DNA from: Candidatus Sumerlaeota bacterium
GTDB taxonomy: Bacteria > Sumerlaeota > Sumerlaeia > JADFCT01
Length of the DNA: 26,364 nt
Direction of reading: 5' to 3'
Assembly (NCBI GenBank): GCA_026398575.1
Contig: JAPLSP010000492.1
Coordinates: 1 to 26,364 of the forward strand
Shown: one piece after another, positions 13,522 to 22,436 of the stretch
How the letters are laid out: the number at the start of each line of letters is the position of its first letter
Position numbering within the stretch: the stretch's first letter is position 1
Program-made: the position numbers and the translations under genes
Notes under the pieces: generated by a model
The model's database searches: none
Seen by the model: only the letters and a program-made list of their open reading frames with translations
What the model was told of the DNA's origin: nothing

Positions 13522-14424
13522 ATGGCTTCATCAAATCCGCAACAAGACATCCGCATCGGCACGCTGGTAAATGCGCCGGGCGCGGCAAAGTACATTCCGC
13601 AGATCATCGGGCACGGCTTCGAGAGTTTCTCGCTCACGTTCTGGCAGACGCTGGGCGGAACGGACCTGAAGAAGCTGGCGCGCGATGTGAAAAAGGCGCT
13701 CGGCAAGCGCGACGTCGTCATCAGCAGTTTGGCCGTCTTCGGCAATCCGCTGGAAAACCTCGACAAGGACAAGGAGTCGCTCGAAGGCTGGAAGGCGTGC
13801 ATTGATCACGCGCATCTTTTCGGCGCGGATATTGTCGCCGGGTTCACGGGGCGCCTGCGCGGCAAGCCCATCGAGGATTCACTCCCGCGCTTCAAGCAGG
13901 TATTCGGCGATCTGGCCAAGCGCGCCGAGGACAAAGGCGTGCGGCTGGCGTTCGAGAACTGTCCGATGGGCGGGACGTGGCAAAGCGGCGACTGGAACAT
14001 CGCGCACAACCCGGCGGTCTGGGAGATGATGTTCGACGCCGTGCCGTCGCCTGCGTTGGGACTGGAGTGGGAGCCGTGCCACCAGATGTGCCAGTTGATT
14101 GATCCGATGGCGCAGCTGCGGCGATGGGTTGCGCGCATCGTCCACGTCCACGGCAAAGACGCCACGATCCGCTGGGACTACCTCCACGAATACGGCATCC
14201 ACGGCGCCAAGCCGTTCGTCTTCCACCGCACCCCTGGCTTCGGCGACAGCAACTGGACCGACATCATCACCGAACTGCGCCTCGGTGGCTTCAAAGGCGC
14301 GATAGACATCGAAGGCTGGCACGACCCGGTCTATCGCGAAGCGCTGGAGATGACAGGGCAGGTTCATGGGCTGAACTACCTGAAGCGCTGCCGGGGCGGC
14401 GAATTCGTGCCGAATCCCAAGTAG
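13522..14424 (+). CDS. Sugar phosphate isomerase/epimerase (xylose isomerase-like TIM barrel)
   Basis: This 300-aa cytosolic protein of the AP-endonuclease-2 superfamily starts at an ATG preceded by GGAGAAAGGA. Probable metal ligands are Glu145 in LAFENCP, Glu184/His187 in LEWEPCH, His210 in HVHGKD and a late Glu in AIDIEGWHDP, at the spacing of divalent-metal isomerases and epimerases. The first strand is IRIGTLV, and GFESFSL takes the place of the usual GFDGVEL. Together with the Gfo/Idh protein it probably processes an uncommon sugar or inositol derivative; the substrate is not deducible. The short spacing after the Uma2 gene (about 40 bp) suggests co-transcription. Confidence 0.88.
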   Translation: MASSNPQQDIRIGTLVNAPGAAKYIPQIIGHGFESFSLTFWQTLGGTDLKKLARDVKKALGKRDVVISSLAVFGNPLENLDKDKESLEGWKACIDHAHLFGADIVAGFTGRLRGKPIEDSLPRFKQVFGDLAKRAEDKGVRLAFENCPMGGTWQSGDWNIAHNPAVWEMMFDAVPSPALGLEWEPCHQMCQLIDPMAQLRRWVARIVHVHGKDATIRWDYLHEYGIHGAKPFVFHRTPGFGDSNWTDIITELRLGGFKGAIDIEGWHDPVYREALEMTGQVHGLNYLKRCRGGEFVPNPK

Positions 14425-14509
14425 GAACAGGCACTTAATGTACAAAGAATGCGCTTGCGCTATCAGCACCGCCATTTGGATAATGCATAAGAGTAAGCTA
14501 CTTTTATTT

Positions 14510-14527
14510 GCAGGATGGTAATCCTGC
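14510..14527. repeat. Short perfect hairpin upstream of the SUMF1 gene
   Basis: GCAGGAT (14510-14516) and ATCCTGC (14521-14527) are exact inverted repeats around GGTA. No T-tract follows, so it is more likely a REP-like unit or leader hairpin than a terminator. Confidence 0.55.
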
Positions 14528-14596
14528 CCTATTCTCTCTGTTTCCTATCCAGAGCAAAAGCCAGAGGAGTCTCAGAATTCGCGGAGGGAGTCCAAT

Positions 14597-17044
14597 ATGA
14601 CAGGCTTGAGTGGCGTTTCCGTTGATTGCTCCAAAGGCGGCACTTCTGTTCCGGCGCTTAATATCTCCTACAGACGCATCCGCCTCCGCCAAGGCGAGCC
14701 AAGAACACAGAATTCAAACCGGCTGCTGTTACCAATGCTTACGGTTTTCGCTGGATTGGGCGTCCTCTGCCACGCCGACGAATTCATCCAGCAAACTCTG
14801 GTTCCGGATGACCGCGGGATCTGGGCTGTTACCGCAACGAGCGCGCCGCTTGATACCGCCACGATGCAATCCTATCTCACAGGCCGCATGTCTCTCACCT
14901 CTGGGCAACTCTCTCAAGCCGATGGCAACAACGACGAAAAGGTAGATGTCGCGGACGTGATACTGGCGCGAGGTCAAAGCTTTATCGAAATGGTTTCCGT
15001 TCCCGCCGGAACCTTCACAATGGGGCGGCGTGATGATGGGGATGATGGAACCTATGGCTATTCTGATGAATTGCCTCGGCATCAGGTAACGCTTTCTGCC
15101 TATCAGATTGGCAAATACGACGTGACCAACGGGCAATATTGCGATGTGCTGAATTGGGCATTGGCGCGGGGATATGTGAAGGGGAACGCGAGTGGCTCTG
15201 CCTATAGCGGTGGGAACGTCTATGCGGCCGGACAAGGGCTGCTCTATGTCTCAGACTCCTATTGTCAGATTCAGTATTCTGGCGGCGCGTTCACCTGCAA
15301 GTCACGCACAGGCGCCGTCGGAACGAATTATTCCATGCGCGATCATCCGGCGGTTTGTGTAACATGGTATGGCTCAGTTGCGTTCTGTAATTGGCTGAGT
15401 GAGAAGGAAGGACTGACGCCCTGTTACAACCTGACGGATTGGAGTCTGATTCAAGGGAATAACGGCTATCGCCTGCCTACCGAGGCCGAGTGGGAACGCG
15501 CCGCGGCGTGGGATGGAACCAAGCATTGGATATATGGATTCCAGAGCGATACCTTAACGGGAAAAGACCGCTGCAATTATCGTGACAACAATCCTGATTG
15601 TGTGAATCCGCTAGGTTTGACTAGCTATCCCTATACCTCTCCTGTCGGCTGGTTCAATGGCGCCAATATCAGCCCGAATGGAGGTATTCAAACGGTGAAT
15701 AGCCCCAGCCCAGTGGGATGCTACGATATGAACGGGAACCTGTGGCAATGGTGCCATGACTGGCATGGCGCTTATACTTCGGGTACCCAAACCAATCCTT
15801 TGGGCGCCAACTCATCTTCGGGGGAGCGTGTCACTCGTGGTGGCTATTGGAACCTTGGCTTCAACCTTTGCCGCACGGCGGATCGCGACGGTTGGGGCCC
15901 AGGCCACGGGAGCAACTATGTCGGTTTCCGTGTAGCGCGCGGCGTTTTTGCTCCATTCCCAACCCCGTATCCCACACCTTCACCAACACTTCATCCCACG
16001 CCTTCACCAACTCCGTATCAATCACCTTCTCCGATTCCGTGTCCGACGCCTTCCCCAACGCCACATCCTTCGTCACTGCCTACGCCCAGTCCAACGCCTG
16101 GCAGTTTGATTGAGATGGTTTCTGTCCCGACGGGAACGTTCACGATGGGGCGGCGGAGTGATGGGGATGATAAAACTCACGGCAATTCAGATGAATTGCC
16201 GACGCACACCGTGATGCTTTCTGCATATCAAATTGGCAAATATGATGTCACCAATGGGCAATACTGCGACGTGCTCAATTGGGCGCTTGCGCGAGGATAT
16301 GTGAAAGGCGATGCGGCCGGCGCCGCGTATAGCAACGGCACCGTCTATGCAGCGGGACAGGCGTTACTTCAAACTACAAACACCTATTGTCAGATTGCTT
16401 ATTCGAGCGGGACTTTTTCTTGGATATCGCGAGCAGGAACAGGCGGCATGTATTCCATGCGCGATCATCCGGTGGAATATGTGACATGGTATGGCGCGGT
16501 GGTCTTCTGCAATTGGCTCAGTGAAAAGGAAGGATTAGCGGCGTGCTATGATTTATCGGATTGGAGTTTGATACAGGGAAATAACGGGTACAGGCTGCCG
16601 ACCGAAGCCGAATGGGAACGCGCTGCGGCCTGGGACGGCAGCAAGCACTGGATTTATAGTTTTCAGAGCGACACTTTAACCGGCAAGGATCGCTGCAACT
16701 GTATTATCTGGGATCCTATTTTTTATGTGAATCCGCTTGGTTTGAAGAGCGGTTCATATACTTCCCCGGTTGGATGGTTCAATGGTGTCAATATCAGCCC
16801 GAATGGTAGTATCCATACAACTGACAGTCCAAGTCCGGTAGGCTGCTATGACATGAGTGGAAATGTTTTGCAATGGTGTCAGGACTGGTATGGCGCCTAT
16901 TCTCCCAACGAGCAAATTAATCCGATTTGTGGAGACTCATCATCAGGCGCGCGTGTTTCCCGTGCCGGCTATTGGGGCGGCACCTTCTACTTCTGGTTGG
17001 GGATTCCGAGCGGCGCGCGGTGTTTTTGCCCCCTGATCTCATAG
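14597..17044 (+). CDS. Double SUMF1 (FGE-sulfatase-fold) exported protein with half-dockerin; second copy frameshifted
   Basis: The 815-aa product starts at an ATG with GGAGGG upstream. A long N-terminal stretch leads to a hydrophobic core (LLLPMLTVFAGLGVLCHA, residues 43-60), a probable signal peptide. Residues about 105-125 (QADGNNDEKVDVADVILA) match one EF-hand-like dockerin repeat. Two SUMF1 domains follow (about 128-450 and 503-815), each with VPAGTFTMG or VPTGTFTMG, KYDVTNGQYCDVLNWALA, NGYRLPTEAEWERAAAWDG and GCYDMNGN or GCYDMSGN. They are very similar, so this is an internal duplication. A Pro-Thr-Ser linker (about 454-500) joins them. The first domain ends normally (CRTADRDG then FRVARGVFAP). 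The second loses phase after GYWGGT, and its proper end is in another frame (17004-17036). A carbohydrate- or protein-binding surface role is likelier than true formylglycine synthesis. Confidence 0.85.
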   Translation: MTGLSGVSVDCSKGGTSVPALNISYRRIRLRQGEPRTQNSNRLLLPMLTVFAGLGVLCHADEFIQQTLVPDDRGIWAVTATSAPLDTATMQSYLTGRMSLTSGQLSQADGNNDEKVDVADVILARGQSFIEMVSVPAGTFTMGRRDDGDDGTYGYSDELPRHQVTLSAYQIGKYDVTNGQYCDVLNWALARGYVKGNASGSAYSGGNVYAAGQGLLYVSDSYCQIQYSGGAFTCKSRTGAVGTNYSMRDHPAVCVTWYGSVAFCNWLSEKEGLTPCYNLTDWSLIQGNNGYRLPTEAEWERAAAWDGTKHWIYGFQSDTLTGKDRCNYRDNNPDCVNPLGLTSYPYTSPVGWFNGANISPNGGIQTVNSPSPVGCYDMNGNLWQWCHDWHGAYTSGTQTNPLGANSSSGERVTRGGYWNLGFNLCRTADRDGWGPGHGSNYVGFRVARGVFAPFPTPYPTPSPTLHPTPSPTPYQSPSPIPCPTPSPTPHPSSLPTPSPTPGSLIEMVSVPTGTFTMGRRSDGDDKTHGNSDELPTHTVMLSAYQIGKYDVTNGQYCDVLNWALARGYVKGDAAGAAYSNGTVYAAGQALLQTTNTYCQIAYSSGTFSWISRAGTGGMYSMRDHPVEYVTWYGAVVFCNWLSEKEGLAACYDLSDWSLIQGNNGYRLPTEAEWERAAAWDGSKHWIYSFQSDTLTGKDRCNCIIWDPIFYVNPLGLKSGSYTSPVGWFNGVNISPNGSIHTTDSPSPVGCYDMSGNVLQWCQDWYGAYSPNEQINPICGDSSSGARVSRAGYWGGTFYFWLGIPSGARCFCPLIS
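17004..17036 (+). other. Out-of-frame original C-terminus of the second SUMF1 domain
   Basis: Read from 17004 the sequence gives FRAARGVFAP and then TGA. This matches FRVARGVFAP at the end of the first SUMF1 domain. The annotated frame reads past it to a TAG at 17042-17044. About 15-20 residues expected between GYWG and FRAAR are also missing, so a deletion with frameshift is implied. Confidence 0.8.
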
Positions 17045-17196
17045 CCCCTTGACTCTCTGCCCTTTTGAGCATCCTGGGCGAAGATGCATCTCCTGAAATA
17101 CATCATCCTCGCAAGATTGGAATCCAGGCAAAGCATTAAGGCAAAGCGGCATCTAATGCCGCCGTGAGAAAAACCATTCAAACCTAAAAACAACCC

Positions 17197-17224
17197 TTGC
17201 CATCTCGCCGCAAATGACTATCCT
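17197..17224 (+). promoter_or_regulatory. Putative promoter of the sulfate transporter operon
   Basis: TTGCCA (17197-17202) and TATCCT (17219-17224) are 16 bp apart, about 40 bp before the start codon of the binding-protein gene. No recognisable regulator site was seen around it. Confidence 0.45.
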
Positions 17225-17265
17225 TCGCGGCCAAAACATCTGGCTTTGGGGGGAGGGCTTGGCCG

Positions 17266-18297
17266 ATGGGATCATGGTTGAGATATGCTAACCGGGTACT
17301 GTGGATTGGGATACTCGCCAGCAGGATGCTGGCGCTCCCAGTGGCGCTCCCAGCGGAGCAGACTCTGCTGAATGTGTCTTATGATCCGACGCGGGAGTTG
17401 TATCAGGATTTTAATAAGGCTTTTGCAGCCAATTGGCAGCAGGTCAAAGGCGAGAAGGTAAAGATCAACCAGTCGCATGGCGGATCGGGCAAGCAGGCGC
17501 GGTCGGTGATTGACGGGCAGGAGGCGGACGTGGTGACGCTGGCGCTGGCTTATGATATTGACGCTATTAGCGAACGCTCGAAGCTGCTTCCGGCGGATTG
17601 GCAAAAGCGTCTGCCGCAAGATAGCGCGCCTTACTACTCGACGATCATCTTCCTCGTGCGCAAGGGCAATCCGAAAAAGATCAAAGACTGGGACGATCTG
17701 ATCAAGCCCGGCATTCAGGTCATCACCCCGAATCCCAAAACTTCCGGCGGCGCGCGATGGAATTACCTGGCTGCGTGGGGCTATGCCCTGAAGCGTCCGG
17801 GCGGCGACGAGGCCAAGGCGCGCGCGTTCGTGAGCGCGCTTTTCAAAAACGTTCCGGTGCTGGATTCCGGCGCGCGCGGCGCCACGAGCACGTTTGTGCA
17901 GCGCGAGATCGGCGACGTCCTGCTGGCGTGGGAAAACGAAGCCTTTTTGGCGATCCAGGAATTGGGCAAAGACAAACTCGAAATGGTGATCCCTTCCGTC
18001 AGCATCCGCGCCGAGCCGACGGTGGCATGGGTGGACAAAGTATGCGTGAAGCGCGGCACGACGGAGCTGGCCAAGGCGTATCTGGAATACCTTTATTCGC
18101 CTGAGGCGCAAGAGATCGCAGCGCGGCATCACTATCGTCCTTGCCTTGAAAGCGTGGCGCAAAAAAATCGCGAGCAGTTTCCCAAGCTGGAAATGTTCCG
18201 AATCGCCGAAGTCTTCGGCAGTTGGAAAAACGCCCAGAAAACCCACTTCGACGACGGCGGCATCTTCGATCAGATTTTCATGGCCGGCGCGAAGTAG
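17266..18297 (+). CDS. sbp: Sulfate/thiosulfate ABC transporter substrate-binding protein
   Basis: This 343-aa periplasmic protein captures sulfate or thiosulfate for the CysTWA importer encoded just downstream. The family signatures are clear: [20 protein letters not shown] directly after the signal peptide, [15 protein letters not shown] (oxyanion-binding loop), [48 protein letters not shown] and [17 protein letters not shown] lies 8 nt before the ATG. Residues 18-30 of the signal peptide ([13 protein letters not shown]) are encoded by the hairpin mini-element seen elsewhere in the window, so the secretion signal has been partly built from repeat DNA. Likely cleavage is after LPA, before EQTLLNV. 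It could equally be called cysP; the sequence does not decide between sulfate and thiosulfate preference. Confidence 0.93.
   Translation: MGSWLRYANRVLWIGILASRMLALPVALPAEQTLLNVSYDPTRELYQDFNKAFAANWQQVKGEKVKINQSHGGSGKQARSVIDGQEADVVTLALAYDIDAISERSKLLPADWQKRLPQDSAPYYSTIIFLVRKGNPKKIKDWDDLIKPGIQVITPNPKTSGGARWNYLAAWGYALKRPGGDEAKARAFVSALFKNVPVLDSGARGATSTFVQREIGDVLLAWENEAFLAIQELGKDKLEMVIPSVSIRAEPTVAWVDKVCVKRGTTELAKAYLEYLYSPEAQEIAARHHYRPCLESVAQKNREQFPKLEMFRIAEVFGSWKNAQKTHFDDGGIFDQIFMAGAK
17317..17357. repeat. Hairpin mini-element copy 2, inside a signal-peptide coding region
   Basis: GCCAGCA-GGA-TGCTGGC (17317-17333) is followed by GCTCCCAGTGGC (17334-17345) and GCTCCCAGCGGA (17346-17357). It is the same element as at 11504 and is fully inside the sbp reading frame. 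Confidence 0.9.
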
Positions 18298-18464
18298 CAA
18301 AGGCTCGGAAATCGGTTTTCGGTTTTCAGTTTTCGTTTTTCGGTTCTTGGGGGGCGGGGTTCGGGGCGCTTGGAAGTCAGACCCGTCGGACCGGTCAGAC
18401 CCGTCGGACGGGGTTACTTGGGTGTTGGATGTTGGATATTGGATACTGGATATTCTATTTTAGC
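18298..18464. repeat. Stacked simple repeats between sbp and cysT
   Basis: Three unlike repeats lie side by side in 167 bp. A T-rich run of GGTTTTC-type units spans about 18313-18345. Two 18-bp copies beginning GTCAGACCCGTCGGAC span 18376-18411. A TTGGATATTGGATA-type run spans about 18424-18456. No gene and no obvious terminator is seen. The spacer interrupts the sulfate operon without any visible promoter. Confidence 0.8.
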
Positions 18465-19298
18465 ATGCTTCGTCTCAAACAACACAGCGTTCTTCCCGGA
18501 TTTGGCATAACCTTGGGCTTTACGCTGATGTATCTCAGCCTGATCGTGCTGATTCCGCTGGCGGGATTGTTTCTTAAATCCATGTCGCTCAGTCCCGGTG
18601 AGTTCATTCGCAAGGTAACCGAGCCACGCGTGATGGCCTCTTACCGGCTGACTTTCGGCGCTTCATTGCTGGCGGCGGTGATCAATTCCATCTTTGGATG
18701 CGTGGTGGCGTGGGTTCTGGCGCGCTATCGCTTTCCGGGACGCCGGCTGATAGACGCCATTGTTGATTTGCCGTTTGCGTTGCCGACGGCCGTCTCGGGC
18801 ATCGCGCTGACGGCGCTATATGCGCCCAATGGCTGGCTGGGCGGGCTGGTGGCGCCGATGGGCGTCAAGGTGGCATATACCCGGCTGGGCGTGTTGGTGG
18901 CGCTGGTGTTTATCGGTTTGCCGTATGCCGTGCGCATCCTGCAGCCGGCGTTTGAGGAGTTGGACTTGGAAGTCGAGGAAGCCGCCGCCCTGTTGGGCGC
19001 GAGCCGTTGGCAGACGTTTTTGCGCGTGATCGCGCCGTCGGTATTTCCCGCGTTGGTTACCGGCTTCACGCTGGCTTTTGCGCGCGCGTTGGGCGAGTTC
19101 GGTTCCGTCATCTTCATCGCGGGCAACAAGCCGATGCAAACGGAGATCACACCGCTCCTCATCACGATCAAACTCGAGCAATTCGATTACGCCGGCGCCG
19201 CGGCCATCGCCGTGACGTTGCTGGTGGCTTCTTTTCTATTACTATTGATGATCAACATGCTTCAATGGTGGCGGCGCCGCCGGCAGGCAATGGCGTGA
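18465..19298 (+). CDS. cysT: Sulfate/thiosulfate ABC transporter permease CysT
   Basis: The start is set at the ATG at 18465 (277 aa, the same length as E. coli CysT). The open frame reaches back to 18222 but overlaps sbp and repeat DNA. No good Shine-Dalgarno precedes 18465, so translation may be weak or leaderless. The protein has about six TM helices: a first at LGFTLMYLSLIVLIPLAGLFL, then the BPD-type core with VDLPFALPTAVSGIAL. The EAA loop VEEAAALLGASRWQTFLRVIAPSVFPAL contacts CysA, and FARALGEFGSVIFIAGN is diagnostic of CysT. It forms the membrane channel with CysW. Confidence 0.93.
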   Translation: MLRLKQHSVLPGFGITLGFTLMYLSLIVLIPLAGLFLKSMSLSPGEFIRKVTEPRVMASYRLTFGASLLAAVINSIFGCVVAWVLARYRFPGRRLIDAIVDLPFALPTAVSGIALTALYAPNGWLGGLVAPMGVKVAYTRLGVLVALVFIGLPYAVRILQPAFEELDLEVEEAAALLGASRWQTFLRVIAPSVFPALVTGFTLAFARALGEFGSVIFIAGNKPMQTEITPLLITIKLEQFDYAGAAAIAVTLLVASFLLLLMINMLQWWRRRRQAMA

Positions 19299-19301
19299 GG
19301 A

Positions 19302-19332
19302 TTTGAGATTTCAGATTTCAGATTTCAGATTT
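19302..19332. repeat. AGATTTC heptamer tandem repeat
   Basis: Four consecutive near-copies of a 7-bp AGATTTC unit follow the cysT stop codon, between cysT and cysW. Confidence 0.7.
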
Positions 19333-19430
19333 GGCATTGTCAGTCCTGAAGTACGGTTAGCATTTTGGAAATAGCGGATGGGGGAGAGTGAATTTCCCGA
19401 ATGATGCGGAGCGGTAGCGGAGCAAATGAG

Positions 19431-20317
19431 ATGACACAGGAAGCATCCACATATAGGCATTTTCATTCTCCTACGGAGAGTCCGCTCGCGCGTTTGATTC
19501 TGATCGCGGTCGCGCTTCTGTTTTTGGGGCTTTTCCTGGTGCTTCCGCTCATCGTCGTTTTTGCCCAGGCTTTTGCCAAAGGCTGGCGCGAGTACTTCGC
19601 GGCGATCATCGAACCCGATGCGCTGGCTGCGATCCGGCTGACGTTGCTGGCGGCGGCCATCGCGGTTCCGCTCAATCTCGTCTTTGGCGTCGCGGCTTCA
19701 TGGTGCATCGCCAAGTTCGATTTCATCGGCAAAAGCGTTCTCATCAGTTTGATTGATTTGCCGTTCGCCATCTCGCCGGTGATTTCCGGTTTGATCTATG
19801 TGCTGATGTTCGGGCTTCAAGGCTGGCTGGGGCCGTGGCTCGACGCGCATCATCTCAAGATCATCTATGCCGTGCCGGGCATTGTGCTGGCGACGATCTT
19901 CGTGACGTTCCCATTTGTGGCGCGCGAACTGATTCCCCTCATGCAATCGCAGGGGCGCGAAGAGGAGGAAACCGCCGTGCTGCTCGGCGCCAGCGGCTGG
20001 CAGATTTTCCGGCGCGTGACCCTGCCCAACATCAAGTGGGGATTGCTCTATGGCGTGATCCTCTGCAACGCGCGCGCTCTCGGCGAATACGGCGCGGTTT
20101 GGGTGGTCTCGGGGCTGGTGCGCGGCGCCACCAATACCTTGACCCTGCACGTCGAGATTCTTTATAATGAGTATCATTGGGCCGCCGCATTCGCAGTGGC
20201 GTCGCTCCTGACGCTCGTGGCCGTGGCGACGCTGGCGCTCAAGAGCATCATTGATTGGACGGTCCTGCGCCGGCGCAGGATCGGCAGCGCTGAAATCGCG
20301 CCGCAAGGAGCCATCGG

Positions 20318-20321
<4 letters not shown>
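19431..20321 (+). CDS. cysW: Sulfate/thiosulfate ABC transporter permease CysW
   Basis: The 296-aa permease starts at the ATG at 19431 (GGAG 8 nt upstream). An in-frame ATG at 19401 would add ten residues with a more distant G-rich site. About six TM helices are visible, the first at [20 protein letters not shown]. Family landmarks are [22 protein letters not shown], the EAA loop [29 protein letters not shown], and [15 protein letters not shown] followed by [13 protein letters not shown], all typical of CysW. It pairs with CysT to form the channel. Its stop overlaps the cysA start (ATGA at 20318-20321), so the two are translationally coupled. Confidence 0.94.
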
Positions 20322-21454
<1,133 letters not shown>

Positions 21455-21540
21455 ATTCGTTCCATATCAAGCAGGCCAGAATGCGCCGGGAAGTCCTCTC
21501 CCGTGTCCATTGGCGCCTTTTTGCCTTTTTTTAGAAAGAT

Positions 21541-21569
21541 TTGCTGGACTTCCGGACAAGGGATATGAT
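21541..21569 (+). promoter_or_regulatory. Putative promoter of the HNH gene
   Basis: TTGCTG (21541-21546) and TATGAT (21564-21569) are separated by 17 bp, about 50 bp before the HNH start codon. Confidence 0.5.
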
Positions 21570-21620
21570 TAAATCCTAAACCGGGGAGTTAAATTTCGGC
21601 TTTGCCGGCATAAAATTGTC

Positions 21621-22244
21621 ATGACTTACACTCACACCACAGCTCATCCCTTGCTATCGCGTCGCGTCCTGGTGCTCAACCGCAACTGGATCGCCGTGCA
21701 TTTGTGCACGGTCCGGCGCGCGTTGGGATTGCTGTGCGAAAATCTGGCCGAAGTGGTCACGGAAGACTACGAGACGCATGATTTCGAGTCGTGGCTGGAA
21801 GTCTCCCAATACGCCCAGACCAATATCATTCATACGCCGACGCGGCGCGTGGCGATTCCCGAAGTAATCAAACTGCTGCGCTACAAGGGCTTCCCGCCCC
21901 GCGTCGTCAAGTTCTCGCGGCGCAATATCTATCTTCGCGACCGGATGCAATGCCAGTATTGCGGCACGTATCCCGTGATCGAAGAATTGACCATTGACCA
22001 TGTCATTCCGCGCAGCCAGGGCGGCAAGACCATGTGGACCAACGTCGTGCTGGCTTGTTCGAGCTGCAACACGCGCAAAGGCAGCCGCTCGCCGAGGGAA
22101 TCAGGCATGGCGCTGCTGACCGAGCCGATCGAACCGCATTGGCTCATGTGCGCCGGCGGCAAGCTGCCCAGCACGGACGAGCAGGCGCCGCTGTGGCAGA
22201 AGTTCATTGACACCGCGTACTGGAACGTCGCCCTGCGCGAATAA
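21621..22244 (+). CDS. HNH endonuclease family protein
   Basis: This 207-aa protein has a beta-beta-alpha-metal HNH domain in its second half. CQYC (Cys111, Cys114) and CSSC (Cys146, Cys149) are two zinc-binding pairs. DHVIPRSQGG carries Asp126/His127, Asn141 lies in TNVVLAC and Asn150 follows the second Cys pair. The N-terminal half (VLVLNRNWIAVHLCTVRRALGLL) is typical of the stand-alone bacterial HNH proteins often found as single chromosomal genes in many phyla. Its role, perhaps DNA repair or processing, is not established. No phage or restriction neighbour supports a mobile or defence role. No clear Shine-Dalgarno lies just before the ATG. Confidence 0.92.
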   Translation: MTYTHTTAHPLLSRRVLVLNRNWIAVHLCTVRRALGLLCENLAEVVTEDYETHDFESWLEVSQYAQTNIIHTPTRRVAIPEVIKLLRYKGFPPRVVKFSRRNIYLRDRMQCQYCGTYPVIEELTIDHVIPRSQGGKTMWTNVVLACSSCNTRKGSRSPRESGMALLTEPIEPHWLMCAGGKLPSTDEQAPLWQKFIDTAYWNVALRE

Positions 22245-22436
22245 GCAACACCTTGGTACTCATATTCGAAATTGCGGTCGCATAAACTCCTCGCAAATTC
22301 ACATGCAGGAAGAGTTGATTCATGCGCTCCTGAGCGCATAGCCTTCAATCGCTTGAGCAAAATACGTGATCGTAATTCTGAACCAGAACACTGCGTATCG
22401 CTAAAGGGTAACGCGAATAGTTCTCGTTCACTTTCC

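Noticed and set aside
18222..18464. N-terminal extension of CysT back to 18222
   Set aside because: It would overlap sbp and translate tandem repeats; the ATG at 18465 gives the normal family length.
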